DNA of 15,476 bases from Acidimicrobiia bacterium. Its GTDB lineage: Bacteria; Actinomycetota; Acidimicrobiia; Spongiisociales; ZC4RG35. Shown here piece after piece: positions 1-7,413 of the stretch. The translations under genes and the position numbers were made by a program. Within the stretch, counting starts at the first letter, position 1. Each line of letters starts with the position of its first letter. The notes under the pieces were generated by a model. That model had not been told where the DNA came from. It did no database searches and was given only the letters and a program-made list of their open reading frames with translations. Location of the stretch: assembly GCA_009377735.1 (NCBI GenBank), contig WHTL01000053.1, positions 1 through 15,476 on the forward strand. Reading direction: 5' to 3'.

Positions 1-309
1 CTCGGTGGCGAGGACCGGCTGGTCGGGGTGTTCCAGCCCGAATAGCGGTCTTCCTGGGACATCGTCCGCGGTGAGGACGGCGTGCACTCCCCCGATCGCC
101 AGTGCTGGTGCCAGGTCGATGGAGACGATTCGGGCGTGGGCATGGGGGCTGCGCACCGTAGACGCCCACAACATCCCCTCAGCCTCCAGGTCCTGGGCGT
201 ATTGGAACGACCCGTCCAGCTTGGGTGTCCCGTCCGGGCGCACCGTCGACTCGCCCACGCCACCGACCACCAGGGTCCTGGTCTGGGACGTCGATGACGG
301 CAGAGTCAC
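1..309 (-). CDS. Xanthine dehydrogenase-family molybdopterin-binding subunit, N-terminal part (runs off the window)
   Basis: Large catalytic subunit of a molybdenum hydroxylase (xanthine dehydrogenase / CoxL family); only the first 103 codons are present. Visible is the usual N-terminal pattern: a glycine-rich VGGVGES stretch (residues 15-21), RPDGTPKLDG (24-33), then LWASTVRSPHAHARI (47-61) and the GVHAVLTADD segment (74-83), matching the small 'a/b hammerhead' domain that opens this subunit. The Mo-cofactor and active-site regions lie outside the window. The start is GTG at 309, overlapping the TGA of the 2Fe-2S gene in a GTGA, with GGAG five bases upstream. It is the fourth gene of an overlapping operon headed by an amidohydrolase of the 8-oxoguanine deaminase type, which suggests a purine substrate, although CO, aldehyde or nicotinate-type hydroxylases share this N-terminus. 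Confidence 0.9.
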   Translation of the reverse strand, partial: MTLPSSTSQTRTLVVGGVGESTVRPDGTPKLDGSFQYAQDLEAEGMLWASTVRSPHAHARIVSIDLAPALAIGGVHAVLTADDVPGRPLFGLEHPDQPVLATE

Positions 310-752
310 AACGACTCCAGACCGCGGAGGATGGCACCGTAGCCGGTGCAACGACAGATATTGCCCGCCAGTGCCTCTTTGATGTCATCGGCAGTAGGTG
401 AATCGACCCGGTCGAAGAGGTCCTTTGCTGCCACGACGATCCCAGGAGTGCAGAACCCACATTGCACACCACCCGCGTCCAGTATCGCCTGTTGCACCGG
501 GTGGAGACCGGCTTCGTCAGCCACGCCTTCGACCGTGGTCACCACCGAACCCTCGACATCGGCAGCCATCACCAGACATGAGCAGACCAGTTCTCCGTCG
601 AGGATGACCGAACACGATCCGCATTCCCCCTCCTCACAGGCGTTTTTCGATCCGGGCAGTCCCAATTCATCTCGCAGCATGGAGAGGAGTGAGGTGGCAA
701 GCACCACCCTGGTGGAGACCGACTCACCGTTCAGGTCGAAGGTGACGATCAT
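306..752 (-). CDS. Molybdenum hydroxylase 2Fe-2S subunit (xanthine dehydrogenase / CoxS family)
   Basis: Small electron-transfer subunit carrying two [2Fe-2S] clusters that pass electrons from the Mo centre to FAD. The 148-residue protein has the normal family length. The plant-ferredoxin-type cluster is made by C39, C44, C47 and C59 (motif CEEGECGSC). The second, helical cluster domain uses C98 and C101 (QCGFCTPG) with C133 and C135 (NICRCTGYG). All eight cysteines are present, so the subunit looks functional. I start at ATG 752 because it overlaps the TGA of the FAD gene as ATGA; a GTG at 764 is in frame but would add only four residues and has no better ribosome site. The gene order FAD, 2Fe-2S, Mo is that of coxMSL-type operons. 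Confidence 0.95.
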   Translation of the reverse strand: MIVTFDLNGESVSTRVVLATSLLSMLRDELGLPGSKNACEEGECGSCSVILDGELVCSCLVMAADVEGSVVTTVEGVADEAGLHPVQQAILDAGGVQCGFCTPGIVVAAKDLFDRVDSPTADDIKEALAGNICRCTGYGAILRGLESL

Positions 753-1546
753 GCCGCCAAACACCTTGCCAGGAGGCGACGGGCCAGAACACCGGCACCG
801 TGCCGTCGGTACTCCTCGGTGGACCGGTGGTCCGTGATGGGGCTGACACCAGCCGCCACCAGCCGCCCGAACTCGTCGAGACCGGGGTCGTTGGGACCCG
901 TGACCGTCCCGGCCATCTCCTCGGCCTCGGGAACGCGGATCGGGGTGGGTGCTACAGAGGCGAGGGCCACGGTGGTTGTTCCGTCATCGCGCCTGGTGAC
1001 CACACAGGCGACGGTGGCAATGACCATGGCGTTGCGCACCCCAATCTTGGCGAACTCCTGGCGCTCGGGAAGGTCGTCGGGGAACACCACTGCGGTGATG
1101 ATCTCGTCGGGTCGCCGCGCCGTCTCCTTGACACCGGTGAAGTACTCGTCCCAACGGATGGTGCGGGTTCCTGACGCAGACGTGAGCTCGATGGAAGCGT
1201 CGACCGCGGCGAGGAAGGGAAGACCGTCGCCGGCAGGACTGGCAGTCCCGACATTGCCCCCGAGTGTCCCCGCATTCCGAATCTGGGGCGACCCGACGGT
1301 TCTCGCCGCCTGGGCCAGTGCCCGCGGGCCCTCCTTCTCAATAACCCGCCAGCGAGCTCCCGACCCGATTCGAGACCGGCTGATCTCCCGGAGCTCCTCG
1401 ACCCTGCGAAGACCCACCACACTTTCCGGCCGGTCCCCGGAGTTGACCCCCACCATCAAGTCGGTCCCCCCGGCGAGCGGAACCGCCCCGGCAGCCACGG
1501 CGCTCACGGCCTCCTCGAGATTGGTTGCCACCACGAATTCCATCAT
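749..1546 (-). CDS. Molybdenum hydroxylase FAD-binding subunit (CoxM / xanthine dehydrogenase medium subunit)
   Basis: Medium subunit (265 residues) that binds FAD and passes electrons to the final acceptor. The two FAD-pyrophosphate motifs of the family are visible: PLAGGTDLMV (residues 23-32) and RNAGTLGGNVGTASPAGD (90-107). The rest fits the CO-dehydrogenase flavoprotein C-terminal domain. Length is slightly short of the usual 280-300 but nothing is missing at either end. The start ATG 1546 overlaps the TGA of the upstream amidohydrolase (ATGATG sequence, so ATG 1543 is also possible). There is no clear Shine-Dalgarno sequence, so translation is probably coupled. Which purine or other heterocycle the complex oxidises cannot be read from this subunit. 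Confidence 0.93.
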   Translation of the reverse strand: MMEFVVATNLEEAVSAVAAGAVPLAGGTDLMVGVNSGDRPESVVGLRRVEELREISRSRIGSGARWRVIEKEGPRALAQAARTVGSPQIRNAGTLGGNVGTASPAGDGLPFLAAVDASIELTSASGTRTIRWDEYFTGVKETARRPDEIITAVVFPDDLPERQEFAKIGVRNAMVIATVACVVTRRDDGTTTVALASVAPTPIRVPEAEEMAGTVTGPNDPGLDEFGRLVAAGVSPITDHRSTEEYRRHGAGVLARRLLARCLAA

Positions 1547-2919
1547 GGGGAATCTAATAGGGCAGCGAGACGACGGTGCTCGGCAATCACGGTCGACGGA
1601 TCAACGCCGACGAGCATCCCATCCGCAACCACCCTGCGGCCATGCACCCAGGAATGGTCGACGGTGACCGGAGCGCACATCACCAGAGCCGCCAAGGGGT
1701 CATGACTGCCGGAGTATCCGATACGGTCGAGATCGATGGCTATCAGATCTGCCGCCATGCCCGGCGCCAGAGTCCCGATGTCGTCACGTCCCAGAACGCG
1801 GGCGCCCCCCACCGTGGCTAGCCGTAGCGCATCACGGGCACTCATCTGGGATCGTTCCTCTTGACCCAACACCCCCGGAGCAACGGCGAGACGGTTGAGG
1901 AGCAGAGCCTGACGCACCTCACCGATGAGGTGAGAAGAGTCGTTGGAAGCAGACCCATCGACCCCTATGCCAACGGGAACACCGTGGTCGATGGCGTCGA
2001 GGATTGGTGGGATACCCGAGGCGAGACGCATGTTCGATGTGGGGCAGTGGGCTATCCCCGTCCCTGTCTCCCCCAAGAGTCCTACCTCGTCATGGTCGAT
2101 ATGCACCGCATGGGCATGCCATACATCGTCCCCGAGCCAGTCGACATCGTGGGCGAAGGCAACCGGACGTTTCCCGTATCGTTCCAGGCAGTATTGGTTC
2201 TCGTCGGCGGTCTCGGCGAGATGGGTGTGCAGCCCTACTCCGAGCTGGCGCCCCAACTCAGCGGTCTGGGCCATGAGATCGGCCGTGACCGAGAACGGCG
2301 AGCAGGGGGCAAGCGCCACCCGAGTCATAGCGCCCCTCTCGGGGTCGTGGAATGTCTCCACCACCCGTTGGGAATCCTCAATAATGACGTCCTCGTTCTC
2401 GACCACCTCGTCGGGAGGAAGACCACCATCGGACTCCCCCAGGCTCATGGAGCCACGGGACACGTGGAACCGAATCCCCACTGGTTCGGCACCGGCGATC
2501 TGGTCGTCGAGCAGGGAACCGTTGGGCCACAGGTACTGGTGGTCGAAGGCGGTGGTGCAACCCGAGAGGGCCAACTCGGCGAGGCCGAGTGTGGTTGCGG
2601 TCCTGACATGGTCGGGAGTCATCCGCCCCCACATCGGGTAGAGAGTGCGCAACCAGTCGAAGAGCGGTGCGTCCTGTGCCGCGGGGACCACCCGAGTGAG
2701 CGACTGATAGAGATGATGGTGGGTGTTTATCAACCCGGGCATGACCACATGGCCGGACAGATCCACCACGTCGTCGGCATCGATAGCGTCTTCGTCGAAC
2801 TCCGTCGTCAGTCCCACCCGCTCCACCCATCCGTCCCTGGCAAACAGGGCGCCGTTGGGGATCTCCTCGCCGGTCATTGTGACGAGGAGGGTGGCGTGTC
2901 GGATCAATAACGTGGACAT
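1543..2919 (-). CDS. 8-oxoguanine deaminase-type amidohydrolase
   Basis: Zinc or iron amidohydrolase that, by family resemblance, deaminates 8-oxoguanine to urate in the cytoplasm. The 458-residue chain has metal-site residues H67 and H69 (NTHHHLYQS), H233 with E236 (LHTHLAE), H268/H270 (VWHAH) and D321 (GVDGSASND). Segments that I associate with 8-oxoguanine deaminases rather than general guanine or atrazine-type enzymes are SRGSMSLGESDGGLPPD (154-170), APCSPFS (204-210) and HCPTSNMRLASG (291-302). The frame stays open far upstream to 3420, but ATG 2919 is chosen because the protein homology begins there and the upstream part is antisense to the divergent lyase. It heads the operon with the three molybdenum hydroxylase genes, which fits purine catabolism. 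Hydroxydechloroatrazine-type hydrolysis (AtzB-like) is the main alternative. Confidence 0.9.
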   Translation of the reverse strand: MSTLLIRHATLLVTMTGEEIPNGALFARDGWVERVGLTTEFDEDAIDADDVVDLSGHVVMPGLINTHHHLYQSLTRVVPAAQDAPLFDWLRTLYPMWGRMTPDHVRTATTLGLAELALSGCTTAFDHQYLWPNGSLLDDQIAGAEPVGIRFHVSRGSMSLGESDGGLPPDEVVENEDVIIEDSQRVVETFHDPERGAMTRVALAPCSPFSVTADLMAQTAELGRQLGVGLHTHLAETADENQYCLERYGKRPVAFAHDVDWLGDDVWHAHAVHIDHDEVGLLGETGTGIAHCPTSNMRLASGIPPILDAIDHGVPVGIGVDGSASNDSSHLIGEVRQALLLNRLAVAPGVLGQEERSQMSARDALRLATVGGARVLGRDDIGTLAPGMAADLIAIDLDRIGYSGSHDPLAALVMCAPVTVDHSWVHGRRVVADGMLVGVDPSTVIAEHRRLAALLDSP

Positions 2920-2967
2920 CACCGACCACGGTACCTTTATACCCACGCCGCTACTTGGAGAAGCACC
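2920..2967. promoter_or_regulatory. Divergent promoter region between the purine operon and the lyase gene
   Basis: This 48-base gap must hold promoters for both sides. The plus strand shows TATACC (2939-2944), and the minus strand reads TATAAA (2940-2935) at nearly the same place, each a plausible -10 element giving leaders of roughly 10-20 bases. A short inverted pair GGTA (2930-2933) and TACC (2940-2943) flanks the AT-rich centre and could be an operator. A ribosome site GGAGAA lies at 2957-2962 before ATG 2968. No good -35 hexamer is evident on either strand. Confidence 0.45.
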
Positions 2968-4296
2968 ATGTCCGACCGCACCAGGGAGAGTACCGAACGT
3001 CTCGATGCCATCGCCAGGGAGATTCAGGACTCCTACCCGGGCGACGGTCCCGACCGCCAGCCGGTCCACACCATGTATGGCGGCGGTCATCTCTTCCGAC
3101 CCGACACCGCATCCAAGCTGGGAGGGATCGCCCAACGCCATGTGGAGCAATGGATACCCGATGGTGCCAGTCTGGCCCATGCCCTCGACATCGATGAGGA
3201 GATGGCCGACGAGCTCTTGGAGCGTATCGGCCACAAGCTGACCGTGGAACCAGTCGAGGACTACCGCCTCGATTTCGAAGATGGATACGGCAACCGGCTC
3301 GACGAAGAGGAAGACACCGACGCCGCCGCGGCGGCCAACGCTGTGGCCCAGGGCAAGGCCGATGGCACCCTTCCACCGTTCGTCGGGATCCGGGTCAAGA
3401 GTCTCGGAGGTGACACCCATCGCCGTTCACTACGTACGTTGCAGATTTTCCTCGACAGCCTCACCGAGAATGGCCCACCACCAGACAATTTCGTCATCAC
3501 CCTCCCCAAGATCACCCATCCCGATCAGGTGGCGATCTTCGATGAGGTACTGACCGAGCACGAGGCAAGGATCGGGATCGACCGAGTTCCCATCGAATTG
3601 ATGGTGGAGACGCCACAGATGGTCATCGACGGTGACGGTCTGATGGGACCGCGGCGCTATGTGGACGCCGGCTACGGTCGGGTTCGAGGTGCCCACTTCG
3701 GCACGTATGACTACACCGCGTCCATGGGGATCACGGCGAACTACCAGACGATGGACCACCCTGCCTGTGTATTCGCCCGCGATGTAATGGCCGTGGCTCT
3801 GGCGGGAACCGGGGTGTGGTTGTCAGATGGCGCCACCAATGTCATGCCCGTGCCGGTCCATCGCGGGGACGACCTGAGTGCGACAGAAGTCGAGGAGAAT
3901 CGCCGGAGCATCCACGACGCCTGGAGACTCCATTTCGACAACGTGCGCCACTCCCTCTTTCACGGCTTCTACCAGGGTTGGGACCTTCACCCTGCCCAAC
4001 TGGTGACCCGCTACGCCGCGGTGTTCTCCTTCTTCATGGAAGGGGTCGACCAGGCTGGCGCACGTCTCAACAACTTCGTCGAGCAAGCAGCCAAGGCCAC
4101 CCTGGTGGGAGACGTGTTCGATGACGCCGCCACCGGTCAGGGACTCCTCAACTACTTCCTCAGGGCGATCAACTCGGGGGCGATGGATGAAGCCGAGGCC
4201 ACCTGCCGCACCGGTCTCAGTACAGAGGAACTACGCACCAGGTCGTTCCTGACCATTCTGGAGGGTCGTCGCCAATCCCAACCCTCGGAGAGGTAG
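2968..4296 (+). CDS. HpcH/HpaI-like aldolase, DUF6986-type
   Basis: A 442-residue cytosolic protein related to the HpcH/HpaI aldolase / citrate-lyase-beta / malate-synthase fold, in the subgroup I know as DUF6986. Family-like acidic metal-site positions are seen in LDFEDGYGNR (101-110), IELMVETPQM (209-218, E214 likely Mg ligand) and HFGTYDYTAS (243-252, D248). Charged N- and C-terminal extensions make it longer than simple HpaI aldolases. The start ATG has GGAGAA six bases upstream. It is divergent from the 8-oxoguanine deaminase/molybdenum hydroxylase operon and four bases ahead of a GNAT gene. The placement suggests a carbon-carbon lyase or synthase acting on a small 2-oxo acid such as glyoxylate from purine breakdown; this is inference, and no substrate is shown by the sequence. 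Confidence 0.85.
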   Translation: MSDRTRESTERLDAIAREIQDSYPGDGPDRQPVHTMYGGGHLFRPDTASKLGGIAQRHVEQWIPDGASLAHALDIDEEMADELLERIGHKLTVEPVEDYRLDFEDGYGNRLDEEEDTDAAAAANAVAQGKADGTLPPFVGIRVKSLGGDTHRRSLRTLQIFLDSLTENGPPPDNFVITLPKITHPDQVAIFDEVLTEHEARIGIDRVPIELMVETPQMVIDGDGLMGPRRYVDAGYGRVRGAHFGTYDYTASMGITANYQTMDHPACVFARDVMAVALAGTGVWLSDGATNVMPVPVHRGDDLSATEVEENRRSIHDAWRLHFDNVRHSLFHGFYQGWDLHPAQLVTRYAAVFSFFMEGVDQAGARLNNFVEQAAKATLVGDVFDDAATGQGLLNYFLRAINSGAMDEAEATCRTGLSTEELRTRSFLTILEGRRQSQPSER

Positions 4297-4300
4297 TGCC

Positions 4301-5149
4301 GTGTCTATGCGAATCCGCACCTTCGATGATGTAGAAGCTTTCCATCACCGAGTCGCTCACCTGATCCAGACCGACCCCGTCATCTACAGCGTCATGGCCA
4401 CCAACCTCGCCCGAGCTCGTCGCAGATCTCAGGAGGATGCCCTTTGGTTCACCATCGACGATGGACCCACGGTCATCGCGGCAGCCATGTGGACACCGCC
4501 ATACCCGGTGCACCTGTCGTTCGGTGAACCGGAGTTGGCTTCGGCGCTGGCGCGACACCTCCTCTCCCAGGACATGCGTCCACCCGGCGTGGCCGGTGTG
4601 AGTCCGGCCGTTTCCTCCTTCGCCAGATTTTGGAGGGAAGAGGTCGGAGACACGACAGAAACTGTCATGGATCAACGGCTATTCACGGTCGATGAGGTCA
4701 TCGAGTCCGAGACGGTTCCAGGAACTCCCCGACGATCGCGACCGTCCGATCTGGACCTCGCTTCTGGCTGGGGCGCCGCATTCCAAGTCGAGGCCATGGG
4801 TACCGAACCCGCAAGGAAGGACGATTTCACCGATCGGCTGGCAGACGGCGCCCTTTGGCTGTGGGAAGACGAAGACAGGCGCGTGTCCATGACGTTCGCA
4901 TCGAAGGTGTCCTCGGGCGTGAGCCGAATCAGCTACGTCTACACGCCTCCGGAACATCGGCGTCGCGGGTACGCTGGTGCCCTCGTGGCGGCGGTTAGCA
5001 GATACATCCTGAGCGCCGGAAGCAGGCCAGTACTCTTCACCGATCTCGCCAACCCGACGTCCAATCACATCTATCAGGAACTGGGCTATCGTCCCGTCGC
5101 CGACTTCTCGCACGTGGTCTTCACGGCTAGTGGTGCGTCCTCGGATTGA
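4301..5149 (+). CDS. GNAT-family N-acetyltransferase
   Basis: Acetyl-CoA-dependent acyltransferase of 282 residues; the acceptor is unknown. The C-terminal half carries the GNAT acetyl-CoA motif in VYTPPEHRRRGYAGALV (residues 213-229), followed by a beta strand (PVLFTDLANPTSN, 243-255) and the usual YQELGYRPV ending (258-266). The N-terminal half (about 1-140) looks like a diverged second GNAT-type domain without a readable binding motif, as in other two-domain predicted acetyltransferases. The start GTG 4301 is favoured over ATG 4307 because GGAGAGG (4287-4293) is seven bases upstream. Only four bases separate it from the lyase, so the two are probably co-transcribed. Whether it belongs to purine metabolism or is a passenger cannot be told. 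Confidence 0.88.
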   Translation: MSMRIRTFDDVEAFHHRVAHLIQTDPVIYSVMATNLARARRRSQEDALWFTIDDGPTVIAAAMWTPPYPVHLSFGEPELASALARHLLSQDMRPPGVAGVSPAVSSFARFWREEVGDTTETVMDQRLFTVDEVIESETVPGTPRRSRPSDLDLASGWGAAFQVEAMGTEPARKDDFTDRLADGALWLWEDEDRRVSMTFASKVSSGVSRISYVYTPPEHRRRGYAGALVAAVSRYILSAGSRPVLFTDLANPTSNHIYQELGYRPVADFSHVVFTASGASSD

Positions 5150-5296
5150 TGCCGCGGTGTCGCCGAGGCATCGGCGTCGATGGCAAGGACGCAGGACGAA
5201 GGCGCACCCGATGCGGTGCGGCTAGGACGAGGACGAGGACGCAGCAAGCGGCGTCTAGGCCGGGCGAGACTGCGTAGCTATTTCGGGGACACACCA
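5150..5296. repeat. Convergent intergenic gap with AGGACG repeats and two small hairpins
   Basis: Between the ends of the GNAT gene and tctB. The hexamer AGGACG occurs five times (5186, 5193, and three perfect tandem copies at 5224-5241), and the 9-mer AGGACGCAG occurs at 5186 and 5236. Two perfect 6-bp stems are present: CGCCGA/TCGGCG with a four-base loop (5161-5176) and CGCACC/GGTGCG with a six-base loop (5203-5220). Neither is followed by a T-run on either strand, so these are at best unusual terminators. No coding sequence is supported. Confidence 0.5.
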
Positions 5297-5785
5297 CTAG
5301 AACGGCCACCAGGATCCGGTAATCCGTAGTGGGACGTAGAAGAGCTTGAGCATGACCAGATATCCCGCAACTACGACGAATCCGGCCATGACCGCCGCCT
5401 GGATGATGGACTTCCGATCGCGGTTGTTGGTCAGATACACCGCACCAAGGAACAGGACTATCAGGCTGATGATCCAGAAGCCGACCGGTTGTATCAGGAT
5501 CACCCACGCTGCGGCGAGACCGGCGAAAACGCCTACGTCCACACCGTGGCCCCGGAGCAGTGGCGGAATCAGCGGAACCTTACGGCCCTTTCCGAGAAGG
5601 CCCATTATGACAAGGACCACCCCCACTATCACCAGCGCATAAGCCAAAACCCGTGGAAAGAGCCAGTCCATGGTCTCCTCCCCTGAGTAGCCCAGGAAGA
5701 CTGCGGCGATCGCGAAGAGGACTATGCCACCGAGAAGCTGCTCGTTTATCTGGGGCGACGGTTTCGGTTCGGTGGGAGCTCTCAT
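5297..5785 (-). CDS. tctB: Tripartite tricarboxylate transporter small membrane subunit TctB
   Basis: Small integral membrane subunit (162 residues) of a TTT-family secondary transporter, which takes up organic acids with the large channel subunit TctA and a periplasmic or lipid-anchored TctC. The layout matches TctB: a polar N-terminus, hydrophobic helices at about 16-33, 44-64, 84-118 (probably two) and 129-148, a conserved FPR after the first loop (43-45), and a short tail. The start ATG overlaps the tctA stop (ATGA), so tctA and tctB are translationally coupled. The TAG stop lies next to the repeat-rich convergent gap. The substrate is not determined by this subunit. Confidence 0.9.
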   Translation of the reverse strand: MRAPTEPKPSPQINEQLLGGIVLFAIAAVFLGYSGEETMDWLFPRVLAYALVIVGVVLVIMGLLGKGRKVPLIPPLLRGHGVDVGVFAGLAAAWVILIQPVGFWIISLIVLFLGAVYLTNNRDRKSIIQAAVMAGFVVVAGYLVMLKLFYVPLRITGSWWPF

Positions 5786-7302
5786 CCTGCCACCTCTGAT
5801 TTCTCCGAAACGTCATTCTTCCGGTTGGCTCGGTCCTTTGAATTCGACCAGACCACCCAGAGTGCCGAGATCACGGTAAGCGCGACGAGGGCGGCGCTCA
5901 TGGGTCTACCGAAGAATATCTCGACGTTGGAACTCGCTTGGGCCATGGCCATCGACTGCACCAACGCCGGTTCAACGATCGGTCCCAGGATCACCCCTAG
6001 TCCGATGGGGCCGGGGTGGAACCCGATCTGGGCAAGGAGATACACGATGAACCCGAGACCGAGCATCAGATAGACGTCGACATAGGAGCTCCGGATGGCG
6101 AAGGCGCCGACGATGGAGAGAAAGAGGACGATTGGTGCGAGTAGGCGGACCGGGATGAGGATCATCCGGGCGATGGCACCCGAGAGCACACTACCGGCGA
6201 TCCAGGTGACGACACCGGCGATGATGATGGACCAGGCGAATCCGTAGACGATGTCCGGCTGGCTGGTCACGAAGGTGGGTCCGGGCTGCACACCTTGGAG
6301 GAGGAGGGCTCCCAGGATGACGGCGGCCGGCGCCGACCCTGGGACACCCAGAGCCACAAGGGGAACCAGGGCCCCACCGGCTGCCGAGTTTCCCGCCGCC
6401 TCCGATGCGATGACACCCTGGATATTGCCCTTGCCGAAGGACTGACGATCGCGGCTCCATCTTCTCGCCTCGTTGTAGGCCATGAGTGACGCAACCGGAC
6501 TTCCCGCTCCGGGGAGTATCCCTACGAACGTGCCCAAGACCGACGACCGGAGGAGGTTGACCGGATGACGCACGATCCACGCGATGGTCTTGCGTGCCAC
6601 CCCAGGTCGACGTTCGAAACTGGCGATGGTGTCCTTGGTCTTGCGCTCCTTGACCATCTCCAGGATCTGAGGAAGGGCGAAGATTCCGATGAGTGCGGCG
6701 ACGATAGAGACCCCGCCACGCAATTCTGGGATTCCAAATGTGTAACGGGATATGGCGCCTGTGGCACTGATGCCGATGGTCCCCACCAGCATTCCCAACG
6801 CCCCACCGGCGATTCCCTTGAGGAGGGAGTCCCCGGCGATTCCGCCGATGATGGTGACAGCGAAGATGCCGATCCAGAAGAACTCCGGTGGCCCGAACCG
6901 GAGGGCGATATCAGCGAGAGGTCCCGACACGAAGAGGAAGGTAAAACCCCCGACGAAGGTGCCGATCATCGCACTGAAACATGAGGCGACTATCGCCTCC
7001 TGTCCTCTACCACGGAGGGTCATCTGGAAGCCGTCCAAGGCGGTGGCCACCGCAGATGGGGTTCCTGGCGTGTTGACGAGACAGGCCGGGACCGAATCGG
7101 CGAACATGGCGGCAACATAGAGGGCGCCCAGCATTGCCAGACCTTGCGCCGGTGGCAGAGCGAAGGTGAAGGGAAGGAGGAGTGCGGTTCCCATGGTCGC
7201 CGTGAATCCGGGGAGGGCTCCCACCATGATGCCTCCGAGGACACCGATAGCTATGAACAGCATGTTCCCGGGACCGAGTGCCTCCGTCAACGCTTCGACC
7301 AT
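5782..7302 (-). CDS. tctA: Tripartite tricarboxylate transporter large membrane subunit TctA
   Basis: Large channel-forming subunit of 506 residues with about a dozen hydrophobic helices, the normal size for TctA. Conserved family stretches are GALPGFTATMGTALLLPFTF (28-47) and LVNTPGTPSAVATALDG (75-91) in the first half, and the repeat-related EAAGNSAAGG with GVPGSAPAAVILGAL in the second half, reflecting the internal duplication of the fold. ATG 7302 is chosen over the further upstream in-frame start at 7374 because GAGGAGG sits just upstream and the homology begins there. It forms an operon with tctB. No tctC binding-protein gene is present on either side in this window, so the partner must be encoded elsewhere. 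Citrate-like or other carboxylates are the known family substrates; purine breakdown products are only a contextual guess. Confidence 0.93.
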   Translation of the reverse strand: MVEALTEALGPGNMLFIAIGVLGGIMVGALPGFTATMGTALLLPFTFALPPAQGLAMLGALYVAAMFADSVPACLVNTPGTPSAVATALDGFQMTLRGRGQEAIVASCFSAMIGTFVGGFTFLFVSGPLADIALRFGPPEFFWIGIFAVTIIGGIAGDSLLKGIAGGALGMLVGTIGISATGAISRYTFGIPELRGGVSIVAALIGIFALPQILEMVKERKTKDTIASFERRPGVARKTIAWIVRHPVNLLRSSVLGTFVGILPGAGSPVASLMAYNEARRWSRDRQSFGKGNIQGVIASEAAGNSAAGGALVPLVALGVPGSAPAAVILGALLLQGVQPGPTFVTSQPDIVYGFAWSIIIAGVVTWIAGSVLSGAIARMILIPVRLLAPIVLFLSIVGAFAIRSSYVDVYLMLGLGFIVYLLAQIGFHPGPIGLGVILGPIVEPALVQSMAMAQASSNVEIFFGRPMSAALVALTVISALWVVWSNSKDRANRKNDVSEKSEVAG

Positions 7303-7413
7303 TTGATTTCCTCCTCGCACCCGACGAAAACCGGTGCCATCACGGGCCTTCTTGCCCGGCTGGCGGCCGAGCAATGATATAGTGTATCAGATGCAGGATG
7401 AGCGGGCAGGGAA
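7303..7413. promoter_or_regulatory. Divergent control region with a 15-base palindromic element
   Basis: The gap between tctA (minus) and the cysteine hydrolase (plus) contains TGATA-TAGTG-TATCA (7375-7389), perfect 5-bp arms around a 5-base centre. It overlaps TATAGT (7378-7383), a plausible -10 for the hydrolase gene, so it is a good operator candidate. A second small stem CGGGC/GCCCG (7343-7347 and 7354-7358) would lie in the tctA leader. The tctA ribosome site GAGGAGG precedes ATG 7302. The identity of the regulator is unknown. Confidence 0.4.

Noticed and set aside
1861..2910. A 349-residue plus-strand frame opposite the amidohydrolase
   Set aside because: Antisense shadow of a strongly supported gene; composition is His/Gly/Val-rich with no recognisable motifs.
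2920..3420. Upstream extension of the amidohydrolase frame on the minus strand
   Set aside because: It is antisense to the well-supported lyase gene, carries no family homology, and the protein pattern starts at ATG 2919.
5161..5241. A tRNA or small structured RNA of known class in the convergent gap
   Set aside because: No cloverleaf, T-loop or known riboswitch pattern could be matched; only short hairpins and hexamer repeats are seen.
6565..6984. A 139-residue plus-strand frame opposite tctA
   Set aside because: Shadow frame rich in Asp/Glu/Gly, no ribosome site, opposite conserved TctA coding sequence.
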